Under the pieces are notes generated by a model. That model was not told the DNA's origin. It was given only the letters and a program-made list of their open reading frames with translations, and did not search any database. A program made the position numbers and the translations under genes. 64,000 nt of DNA from Brevundimonas sp. UBA7664 (GTDB lineage: Bacteria > Pseudomonadota > Alphaproteobacteria > Caulobacterales > Caulobacteraceae), in NCBI RefSeq assembly GCF_002483305.1, contig NZ_DLHQ01000050.1:35899-99898 (forward strand), written 5' to 3'. The first letter of the stretch is position 1; each line of letters begins with the position of its first letter. Shown here piece by piece: positions 16,801 to 23,962 of the stretch.

Positions 16801-17564
16801 AGTCTCATTTCCTGTCCGGCGTCCGAAAGGAACGCCTTGAGATCGGGAATGGCCAGGGCCCCGGTGTGGAAGACGCTGGCGGCGAGGGCGCCGGAGACGT
16901 CGGCCTGTTCGAACACATCGCGGAAATGCGAGGCCGCGCCGGCGCCGCCCGAGGCGACCAGCGGGATGGTCAGACGGGCGCGGGCGGCGGCGAGCTGGGC
17001 GATGTCATAGCCGCGACGGACGCCGTCCTCGTCCATGCAGTTGAGCACGACCTCGCCGGCGCCGAGGGCCTGGGCCTCGACGATCCAATCAAGGGTGCGG
17101 CGGCCGGCCCCGCGGCTGGCGGTCGGGTCGCCGGTGTACTGGTGCACCAGCCAGTCGTCTCCGGCGCGTTTGGAGTCGACGCCGACGACCACGCACTGGC
17201 TGCCGAGGCGTTCGGCCATTTCGCCGATCAGGTCCGGGCGTTCGAGGGCGGGGGAGTTGATCGAGACCTTGTCGGCGCCGTGGTCGAGGCAGCGGGCGGC
17301 CTGATCGACCGAGCGGATGCCGCCGGCGACGCTGAAGGGGATGTCGAGCAGGCGGGCGATGTTACGGACCCAGCCGTAGTCGAGCGTGCGGCCCTCGGGG
17401 CTGGCGGTGATGTCATAGAAGACTAGTTCATCCGCGCCCTGATCGCGGTAACGGGCGGCGAGCTCGGCGGCGTCGCCCATGTCCGCGTGGCCCTGGAAGC
17501 GGACGCCCTTGACCACCCGGCCGTCCTTGACGTCGAGACAGGGGATGATGCGGCGGGCCGTCAT
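16797..17564 (-). CDS. hisF: imidazole glycerol phosphate synthase cyclase subunit HisF
   Basis: A 255-residue TIM barrel that, with HisH, makes imidazole glycerol phosphate and AICAR. The two catalytic aspartates are in IIPCLDVKDG (residue 11) and VVVGVDSKR (about residue 130); phosphate-binding loops VAGGIRS and ASGGAG are present. The ATG at 17564 overlaps the hisA stop, and its own stop overlaps hisIE, so the genes are coupled. Order and strand are those of a continuous his operon. Confidence 0.97.
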   Translation of the reverse strand: MTARRIIPCLDVKDGRVVKGVRFQGHADMGDAAELAARYRDQGADELVFYDITASPEGRTLDYGWVRNIARLLDIPFSVAGGIRSVDQAARCLDHGADKVSINSPALERPDLIGEMAERLGSQCVVVGVDSKRAGDDWLVHQYTGDPTASRGAGRRTLDWIVEAQALGAGEVVLNCMDEDGVRRGYDIAQLAAARARLTIPLVASGGAGAASHFRDVFEQADVSGALAASVFHTGALAIPDLKAFLSDAGQEMRL

Positions 17565-18286
17565 GCCGCGAGCGCTTCTTCGAGCGTAAAGCGGTTCTCG
17601 TAGAGGGCGCGGCCGACAATGGCTCCGTCGCAGCCGAGGGCGGCGGCGGCGGTCAGGTCGGCGACCGTGGCCACACCGCCGGAGGCCTGGACCTTCAGAT
17701 CGGGACGGCGGCGGATGATCTCGCCCAGCAGGTCGAGGTTGGGGCCGGTCAGCGCGCCGTCGCGGCCGACGTCGGTGACCAGCAGGTGGCGCGCGAGGGT
17801 GGGCGGATAACGGTCCAGGGCGGTCCACAGATCGACCCCCGCCGCCTCGGTCCAGCCCTTGAGGGCCGGGACCCAGCGGTCGCCGTCGGCCTTGACGTCG
17901 ATGGCCAGGGTGATGCGATCCGGACCGAACCGGCGCAGCCAGTCGGCCACGGTCTCCGGCTGTGACACAGCGAGAGATCCGACCACGACCCGGGCGACAC
18001 CGGCGTCGATCAGGGCGGCGACATCGTCGGCGGAGCGGACCCCGCCGCCGGACTGGATGCGGATGTCGATGGCGCGGGCGAGGTCGCCGATGAGGGCGTG
18101 CTGGACCGCGCGCCCGGCTTCGGCGCCGTCGAGGTCGACGATGTGGGCCCAGGTCGCGCCGGCGGCCGCGAAGGCGGCGAGGCGGGCGGCGGGCTGGTCA
18201 TCGTAGCGGGTGACGGCGTCGAACCGGCCGTGCATCAGCCGCACGCAGATCCCGTCTTTCAGGTCGATGGCGGGATAGACGATCAC
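17561..18286 (-). CDS. hisA: ProFAR isomerase HisA
   Basis: A 241-residue TIM barrel, phosphoribosylformimino-5-aminoimidazole carboxamide ribotide isomerase. It begins VIVYPAIDLKDG with the catalytic Asp8 and has the second acidic residue in LLVTDVGRDGALTG; phosphate loops QSGGGVRS and QASGGVA are visible. The start is GTG 18286, overlapping the hisH stop (GTGA). The stop overlaps the hisF ATG. Confidence 0.97.
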   Translation of the reverse strand: MIVYPAIDLKDGICVRLMHGRFDAVTRYDDQPAARLAAFAAAGATWAHIVDLDGAEAGRAVQHALIGDLARAIDIRIQSGGGVRSADDVAALIDAGVARVVVGSLAVSQPETVADWLRRFGPDRITLAIDVKADGDRWVPALKGWTEAAGVDLWTALDRYPPTLARHLLVTDVGRDGALTGPNLDLLGEIIRRRPDLKVQASGGVATVADLTAAAALGCDGAIVGRALYENRFTLEEALAA

Positions 18287-18885
18287 GCGGGAAGCTCCAG
18301 GAAATTGCGCAGGATGCGGGCGCCGGCGGCGGCGGAGCGCTCGGGGTGAAACTGGCAGCCCCAGCGGTTGGCGCTGCGGACCATGGCGGGCACCGGGCCG
18401 CCGTAGTCGGCGCGGGCAAGGGTCGCCGAGCCGTCCGGGCAGACGAAGCCGTGGACGAAATAGGCGTATGCGCCGTCTTCGATCCCTTCGAGCAGGGGAT
18501 CGCCCCGATCGGCCGTCAGGCGCGACCAGCCCATGTGCGGCACGGTCAGGCCCTTGCCGGGCTCCAGCCGACGGACGGCGCCGGGGATCAGGCCGAGCAG
18601 GGGGATGGGCTCGCCCTCCTCGCTGGTCTCGAACAACAGCTGCTGGCCGAGGCAGACGCCGAGCAGGGGACGCGGGAAGGCGCGGATCGGTTCGACGAGG
18701 CCGAGCGCGGTCAGCCGGGCCATGGCGTAGGCGGCCGCGCCCACGCCCGGCAGGATCAGCCGTTCGGCTTCCGTGACCGCCAGAGGGTCGTCGGTCAGGC
18801 GGACGATCGCGCCCAGCCGCTCCAGGGCGAACCGGACCGAGGCGGTGTTGCCGGCGCCGTAGGCGAGGACGGTGACCTCGGTCAC
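18283..18885 (-). CDS. hisH: imidazole glycerol phosphate synthase glutaminase subunit HisH
   Basis: A 200-residue class I glutamine amidotransferase that feeds ammonia to HisF. The nucleophile Cys is in GVCLGQQLLF, the oxyanion region is PGVGA, and the His-Glu pair is in CQFHPERS. The start ATG 18885 overlaps the stop of the HisC-like::HisB gene (ATGA), and the stop overlaps hisA. All catalytic residues are present. Confidence 0.96.
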   Translation of the reverse strand: MTEVTVLAYGAGNTASVRFALERLGAIVRLTDDPLAVTEAERLILPGVGAAAYAMARLTALGLVEPIRAFPRPLLGVCLGQQLLFETSEEGEPIPLLGLIPGAVRRLEPGKGLTVPHMGWSRLTADRGDPLLEGIEDGAYAYFVHGFVCPDGSATLARADYGGPVPAMVRSANRWGCQFHPERSAAAGARILRNFLELPA

Positions 18886-20318
18886 AGCACGCCCTTGGTG
18901 CTGGGCACGGCGTCGCCCTCGATGCGGATGGCCTGACGCAGGGCGCGGCCAAAGGCCTTGTAGACGGCCTCCGTCTTGTGGTGGTCGTCGTCGCCGGTGA
19001 CCGAGACATGGACGGCCGCGCCCATGGCTTCGGCCAGCGAGCGGAAGACGTGGGCCGTCAGATCGGTGCGGTAGTCGCCGATGAAGGGGGTCGAGAAGGT
19101 CCCCTCGAAAACCGGGAAGGGTCGGCCGGAGAGGTCGATGGAGACGCTGGCGTTGGCCTCATCCATGGGCAGGACGAAGCCGTAGCGGGCGATGCCGCGG
19201 CGTTCGCCGAGCGCCTGCTTCAGGGCCTGGCCGAGGGCGATGGCCGAGTCCTCAATGGTGTGGTGCGGGTCGGTGTGCAGGTCGCCCTCACAGGCCAGCC
19301 GCAGGGAGAAGCCGCCGTGGGCGGCGACCTGCTCCAGCATGTGGTCGAAGAAGCCAACGCCGGTGGCGATGGAGACCGGGCCGGTCGCGTCGAGGTCGAC
19401 GGCGCAGACGATGCGGGTCTCCTTCGTGTCGCGGACGGCCTCGCCAGTGCGGTGGACACGGCCGGATGCCGCGCCGAGACCGAGGGCGGCGAGGAGCCGG
19501 TCGTTGACCCCGGCCCTGGCGGAGACGGGCAGTCGCAGCCGGTCGCCGGCGCGTTCGGCGGCGAGGCCGAACCGGGCGAGCGCGGTGAGGACGGCGTCCG
19601 GGTCGGTGGGCCGGGCCATGATCACGGGGCCGAAGCCAGGCTCGATCTTCATGTCGCGGGAGAGTGCCTTGCTCAGCCGCTCGCGCTCGGACCGGACGAG
19701 GGCGATGCGCGCCGTCGTCTCCATCATCCGCGAGGGGTCAAGCGCCTGCAGGGCGAGGCGGATGGAGACCTCGGGCAGGGCGTAGGGCTCAAGCACAGAG
19801 GCGAGACGGGCGAGCGTTTCCGGCTGGCCGAGGGCGGCGCCGACGCGGGCGCCGGCCAGGCCATATGCGAGCGAGAGGCTACGCAGGACGATCAGGTTGG
19901 CGTGGTCCTGGAGGACGGTCGTGGCCGATGGGGCGTCCGCGAACTCGGCCATGCCTTCATCGATGACCAGCAACGCCGGGGCGACCCGTTCGGCCATTTC
20001 GGCCACCGCCTCGGGCGAGCCGAGGGCGCGGAGGATGACGACACCGGTCGCCGCGCCGGCGGCGGGCGGAGCGTAGAGGGCGGCGAGGGCGCGATACGGC
20101 TCGGCGTCGGGGGCCTCGACGCGCTGTCCGTCACGGGCGGCGAGGCGGAAGACCAACTCGAGGCCGTGGGTCAGGCCGCGGACCGGCAGAACGCTTTCGG
20201 CGCTCACGCCATAGATCTGGGCCATGCGGGCGGCCAGCGCGCGCGGCTCGGCCGGATATCGGTCGAGGCCGTCGCCGCCGGCGACCAACGGGGGGAAGGG
20301 GGCGGGCAGGTTGTTCAT
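18882..20318 (-). CDS. hisB: HisB imidazoleglycerol-phosphate dehydratase fused to a degenerate HisC-like domain
   Basis: A 478-residue fusion. Residues about 284-478 are a complete HisB: GFFDHMLEQ, HHTIEDSAIALG, GDDDHHKTEA metal motifs and the PSTKGVL C-terminus. Residues 1 to about 275 align by eye to HisC histidinol-phosphate aminotransferase (LDRYPAEP, VIDEG, LRSLSLAYGLAGARVG) but look inactive. The PLP lysine of the canonical SKAYGLAG motif is Leu150 (codon CTC, 19871-19869), the DEAY tyrosine is Met, the NPNNPTG segment is missing, and the domain is some 80 residues short. It occupies the hisC-hisB position of a compact his operon. A real HisC must be encoded elsewhere. There is no HisB-type phosphatase domain. 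Confidence 0.88.
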   Translation of the reverse strand: MNNLPAPFPPLVAGGDGLDRYPAEPRALAARMAQIYGVSAESVLPVRGLTHGLELVFRLAARDGQRVEAPDAEPYRALAALYAPPAAGAATGVVILRALGSPEAVAEMAERVAPALLVIDEGMAEFADAPSATTVLQDHANLIVLRSLSLAYGLAGARVGAALGQPETLARLASVLEPYALPEVSIRLALQALDPSRMMETTARIALVRSERERLSKALSRDMKIEPGFGPVIMARPTDPDAVLTALARFGLAAERAGDRLRLPVSARAGVNDRLLAALGLGAASGRVHRTGEAVRDTKETRIVCAVDLDATGPVSIATGVGFFDHMLEQVAAHGGFSLRLACEGDLHTDPHHTIEDSAIALGQALKQALGERRGIARYGFVLPMDEANASVSIDLSGRPFPVFEGTFSTPFIGDYRTDLTAHVFRSLAEAMGAAVHVSVTGDDDHHKTEAVYKAFGRALRQAIRIEGDAVPSTKGVL

Positions 20319-21622
20319 GCGCCGGTCCTCAGATCCGCGGCGCGGGCGTGGGCTTCCAGTCCCTCCAGCCGGGCGAGGCGGGCGGCGACGGGCGCGAGGG
20401 CGGCGGCCCCGGCCTCGGTCACGACCTGGACCGACATGGTGGTCATGAAGCTGGCCGTGGTGACGCCGCCCATGGTGCGCGCGGCGCCGTCGGTGGGCAG
20501 GACGTGGCTGGGGCCGGCGGCGTAGTCGCCGAGGGTCTCGGCCGCGAAGCCGCCGACGAAGACGGCCCCGGCGGCGGAGATGCGGCTAACCAGTTTGTCG
20601 GCGTCCACGGTCTGCAGGGCGAGGTGCTCCGGCGCATAGAGGTTGGCGACCTCGCAGGCCTCGGCGACGTCGCGGACGCGGATGGCGCGGCCTTCGGCGA
20701 GGGAGGCTCGGGCGATGTCGGCCCGGGGCAGGGTCGCGAGTTGCTGCTCCACCTCGGCGAGGATGGCGTCGATGTTGGCCCGGCTTACAGAGACGAGGAT
20801 GACCTGGGCGTCGGCGTCGTGCTCGGCCTGGCTGAGCAGGTCGGCGGCGGCGATTTCAGGGTCGGCGTCACGGTCGGCGATGACCAGCAGTTCGGACGGA
20901 CCGGCGGGCATGTCGACGGCGGGGCCGCCGGGCAGGTTCGACGCCTGCTTCTTGGCCTCGGCGACCCAGGCGTTGCCGGGGCCGAACAGCTTGTCGCAGG
21001 GTTCGATGACGCCGTCGTCCAGTTCGGCGCCGAAGGTCAGGGCGGCGATGGCCTGGGCGCCGCCGATCAGCCAGAGCGCATCGAGTCCGGCCTCGGCCGC
21101 GGCGAAGATCATCGCCGGGTGCGGCTCGCCCGCGGCCGAGGGCGGGGTGACGGCGATGCGGCGGCCGACTCCGGCGACACCGGCGGGGATGGCCAGCATC
21201 AACAGGGACGAGAACAGCGGCGCCGAACCGCCGGGGACATAGAGGCCCGCCGAGCGCAGGGGACGCCAGACGAGGCGTGAGCGGACGCCGGGAATGATCT
21301 CGACGTCGGGGGTGTCCTCCGGTCGTGTGGCCTCGTGGAAGATGCGGATGTTCTCGGCCGCCATGCGGATGGACCGGGTGTCGGCGGGCCGCAGGGCGTC
21401 GCGGGCGGCAGCGACGCGGTCGGGCGTCAGCTCCAGCCGGCGCGGTGCGGCGCCGTCCAGTTTCAGGCTCCAGTCGGTCACGGCAGCGCCGCCGCGCGCG
21501 CGGACGTCGTCCATGATCTCGCGCACCGTATCGGTCACGCGCGACTCGGTGCGGCGGCGGGGACGGGCCAGGGCCTCAAGGCGGCCGGCGGCGTCGAGGG
21601 TGCTCCAGTCGATACGTCGCAT
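20315..21622 (-). CDS. hisD: histidinol dehydrogenase HisD
   Basis: A 435-residue enzyme catalysing the last two oxidations to histidine. Visible blocks are AGLYVPGGSAPLFSS, KLFGPGNAWVAEAK, DMPAGPSELLVIAD, QAEHDADAQ and the active-site LYAPEHLAL. Length is normal. The ATG at 21622 overlaps the hisG stop, and the stop overlaps the fusion gene start. It is the third gene of the operon after yerC and hisG. Confidence 0.97.
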   Translation of the reverse strand: MRRIDWSTLDAAGRLEALARPRRRTESRVTDTVREIMDDVRARGGAAVTDWSLKLDGAAPRRLELTPDRVAAARDALRPADTRSIRMAAENIRIFHEATRPEDTPDVEIIPGVRSRLVWRPLRSAGLYVPGGSAPLFSSLLMLAIPAGVAGVGRRIAVTPPSAAGEPHPAMIFAAAEAGLDALWLIGGAQAIAALTFGAELDDGVIEPCDKLFGPGNAWVAEAKKQASNLPGGPAVDMPAGPSELLVIADRDADPEIAAADLLSQAEHDADAQVILVSVSRANIDAILAEVEQQLATLPRADIARASLAEGRAIRVRDVAEACEVANLYAPEHLALQTVDADKLVSRISAAGAVFVGGFAAETLGDYAAGPSHVLPTDGAARTMGGVTTASFMTTMSVQVVTEAGAAALAPVAARLARLEGLEAHARAADLRTGA

Positions 21623-22503
21623 CACATCATCTTCTCGATCGGAAGGACGAGGATGGCCGAGGCGCCGGCGGCCTTGAGCCGTTCCAGCGTCTCCCAGAAG
21701 ACGGCCTCCTGACAGACGGCGTGGACAGCGACGGCGTCGTCGCGGCCGGACAGGGGCATAACCGTTGGCGCGCCGGCGCCGGGCAGGATGGCGGTGATTT
21801 CGGCCAGGGCCGAACGGGGGGCGTTCAGCATGACGTATTTGGCGCCCTGCGAGGACACCACCCCGGCCATGCGCTCGACGATGCTGTCCAGCAGGTGCTG
21901 CAGGCCGGCCTCGGGCGCGACGGGCGATTTGATCAGCACCGCCTGGCTGTCCAGCACCGTCTCCTTCGCCGCCAAGCCGTTGGCCTCCAGCGTCGCGCCG
22001 GTCGAGACCAGGTCGCAGATAGCGGAGGCGAGCTTCAACCGGGGCGCCACCTCGACCGCGCCGCGCATGGTGACGATGTCGGCGGAGACGCCCTGCGCAT
22101 CCAGATAGCGGCGCAGGATTTTCGGATAGGAGGTGGCGATGCGCAGACCGTCCAGCGAGGCCGGGCCGTCGTAGGCCAGGGTCGGGGGGATGGCGATCTT
22201 GAGGGTGCAACGGCCGAAGCCCAGCGGCATCAGCACCTCGGCCGTCGGGCCGCCGTTGCGGACCTCCTCCAGCACATTCTCGCCGACGATGCCGAGGTCG
22301 CAGACGCCGTCTGCGACGAATGTGGGAATGTCGTCGTCGCGGACGCGCAACAGGTCGATCGGGTAGTTTTCCACCCGATAGAGCAGGTCGTTGTTGCCCT
22401 TGACCACGCGCAGGCCCGCGTCGCGGACGAGGTCGAGGCTGCGGTCGGACAGGCGGCCGGATTTCTGGACGGCGATACGCAGCCGCCCCTGGACAGTGCT
22501 CAT
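21622..22503 (-). CDS. hisG: ATP phosphoribosyltransferase HisG, long form
   Basis: A 293-residue HisG catalysing the first step of histidine synthesis. The catalytic part (residues 1-220) includes CDLGIVGENVL and CDLVSTGATLEANGL, the PRPP-binding segment. A C-terminal ACT-like domain (about 225-293) makes this the hexameric, histidine-feedback-regulated long form, as in enteric bacteria, rather than the short HisG that needs HisZ and is common in Alphaproteobacteria. It starts 10 bp after the yerC stop. Confidence 0.96.
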   Translation of the reverse strand: MSTVQGRLRIAVQKSGRLSDRSLDLVRDAGLRVVKGNNDLLYRVENYPIDLLRVRDDDIPTFVADGVCDLGIVGENVLEEVRNGGPTAEVLMPLGFGRCTLKIAIPPTLAYDGPASLDGLRIATSYPKILRRYLDAQGVSADIVTMRGAVEVAPRLKLASAICDLVSTGATLEANGLAAKETVLDSQAVLIKSPVAPEAGLQHLLDSIVERMAGVVSSQGAKYVMLNAPRSALAEITAILPGAGAPTVMPLSGRDDAVAVHAVCQEAVFWETLERLKAAGASAILVLPIEKMM

Positions 22504-22513
22504 GACGGGGTAC

Positions 22514-22831
22514 TCAGACTTTCGGGTTCAGACGGTCCAGCACCAGGCGGTAGCCCTGATGCGGCATCTCTTTCAGGAAGCGGGCGACCCGCACGACGGT
22601 GGTCGGGCTGGCCTGGGCCTCGGCGGCGATCTCGCGATAGGACTTCCCGCCGGCGTCGAGCAGGCGGGCGACCTCCCAGCGCTCGGCGAAGGCCCGCACC
22701 TCGGACGGGGTGCACAGGTCGGCCAGGAAGGCGTCGACCTCGTCCCGCGTGTTCAGCGACAACAGGGCGTCATAGAGGGCGACGCGGCTGTTGGCCGTGG
22801 CGGCGGCGTTGCGGGGGAGGGTATCGGTCAT
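22514..22831 (-). CDS. yerC: YerC/YecD-type TrpR-related regulator
   Basis: A 105-residue helix-turn-helix protein of the TrpR superfamily (LCTPSEVRAFAERWEVARLL, then SYREIAAEAQASPTTVVRVARFL). The start chosen is ATG 22831, with GGAACG upstream; a GTG at 22843 is possible. Proteins of this family sit at the head of some his operons, for example in Xanthomonadaceae, and are suspected to regulate them. Here it is 10 bp ahead of hisG. An inverted repeat covers its translation start region (22836-22863), suggesting self-control. No ligand is known from the sequence. Confidence 0.9.
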   Translation of the reverse strand: MTDTLPRNAAATANSRVALYDALLSLNTRDEVDAFLADLCTPSEVRAFAERWEVARLLDAGGKSYREIAAEAQASPTTVVRVARFLKEMPHQGYRLVLDRLNPKV

Positions 22832-22835
22832 GGCG

Positions 22836-22863
22836 CGTTCCACTATGGTGTAACGCTGGAACG
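22836..22863 (-). promoter_or_regulatory. inverted repeat at the yerC-his operon promoter
   Basis: CGTTCCA (22836-22842) and TGGAACG (22857-22863) are a perfect 7-bp inverted repeat with a 14-base spacer, ending 4 bases before the yerC ATG. On the minus strand a TTGACC -35-like hexamer (22868-22863) begins just outside it. The arm near the gene contains the ribosome-site-like GGAACG. Position fits an operator for YerC autoregulation of the his operon. Binding is not shown. Confidence 0.4.
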
Positions 22864-22906
22864 GTCAAGCGGATAAATCTCGCGGTGCTGCAATGGGCTC
22901 CGAAGA

Positions 22907-23962
22907 TTAACGCAGCGCCGCGTTGATCCGGTCGAGGGCCGCCGCGCCCGGGGTCAGCTCGGCGTCGGACAGGGCGTTGAGCGGCCGGGCGACCGTCGCC
23001 AGCGCGTCATGCAGATCTTCCGACTCGGGGTCGACATAGAGCAGGCCGGTGACGATCTCACCGACGGCCTGTCGTTCGTGCAGATAGGCCATGGCCTTGA
23101 CCCGGTCCGTCGCGTCGTAGTCCTGGGCCACCTTGCGCAGCATCAGGATCGAGCCGTCGTGCTGGGCGACTTCCACCAGAGAGCCGGGCGCGTAGGCGGC
23201 GGTGACGGGTACGCGGCCGAGGATCACGTCCAGCCGGTTGACCGCCTCATTGTGCTCGCGCACCCAGTCGAAGCTCTTGGTCGAACCCTTGTGGTTGTTG
23301 AACGCCACGCAGGGGCTGAGCACGTCGATGAAGGCCGCACCCTTGTGGGTCAGGGCCGCCTTGATCAGGGGGACCAACTGGTCCTTGTCGCCGGAGAAGC
23401 TGCGGCCGACGAAGGTGGCGCCCAGTTGCAGGGCCATGGCGACCAGGTCGATCCCGCTGTCGGAATTGACCACGCCCTTCTTGGACTTGCTGCCCTTGTC
23501 GGCGGTGGCGGAGAACTGGCCCTTGGTCAGGCCGTACACCCCGTTGTTCTCGACGATATAGGCCATGTTGACCCCGCGCCGCATGGCGTGGGCGAACTGG
23601 CCCAGACCGATCGAGGCGCTGTCGCCGTCGCCGGAGACGCCCAGATAGATCAGCTCGCGATTGGCCAGATTGGCGCCGGTCAGGACAGAGGGCATCCGTC
23701 CGTGCACGGTGTTGAAGCCGTGGCTGGCGCTGAGGAAATAGTCCGGCGTCTTGGACGAGCAGCCGATCCCCGACAGCTTGGCGAGGCGATGGGGCTCCAG
23801 ATCAATCTCGAAACAGGCCTGGACGATGGCGGCGCTGATCGAGTCGTGGCCGCAGCCCGCGCACAGGGTCGAGACCCGGCCCTCGTAGTCGCGGCGCGTG
23901 AAGCCGAGCGCGTTGGTCGGCAGGGAGGGATGATGGAACTGTGGCTTGACGATGTAGGTCAT
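22907..23962 (-). CDS. korB: 2-oxoacid:ferredoxin oxidoreductase subunit beta
   Basis: A 351-residue thiamine-diphosphate subunit. Early residues give STLCAGCGHDSIS and SGIGCSSKTPDYF, with cysteines of the 4Fe-4S site; the TPP motif is GVSGDGDSASIGLGQF followed by NNGVYGLTKGQFS. The enzyme family converts 2-oxoglutarate or other 2-oxoacids and CoA to acyl-CoA, CO2 and reduced ferredoxin, reversibly. The start overlaps the korA stop. The neighbouring FAD/Fe-S protein may provide its electron acceptor. 2-Oxoglutarate is the likely substrate by family resemblance; not proven. Confidence 0.92.
   Translation of the reverse strand: MTYIVKPQFHHPSLPTNALGFTRRDYEGRVSTLCAGCGHDSISAAIVQACFEIDLEPHRLAKLSGIGCSSKTPDYFLSASHGFNTVHGRMPSVLTGANLANRELIYLGVSGDGDSASIGLGQFAHAMRRGVNMAYIVENNGVYGLTKGQFSATADKGSKSKKGVVNSDSGIDLVAMALQLGATFVGRSFSGDKDQLVPLIKAALTHKGAAFIDVLSPCVAFNNHKGSTKSFDWVREHNEAVNRLDVILGRVPVTAAYAPGSLVEVAQHDGSILMLRKVAQDYDATDRVKAMAYLHERQAVGEIVTGLLYVDPESEDLHDALATVARPLNALSDAELTPGAAALDRINAALR

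Noticed and set aside
22504..22513. A his attenuator leader peptide before hisG
   Set aside because: Only 10 bp separate yerC from hisG, with no His-rich leader frame or alternating hairpins.
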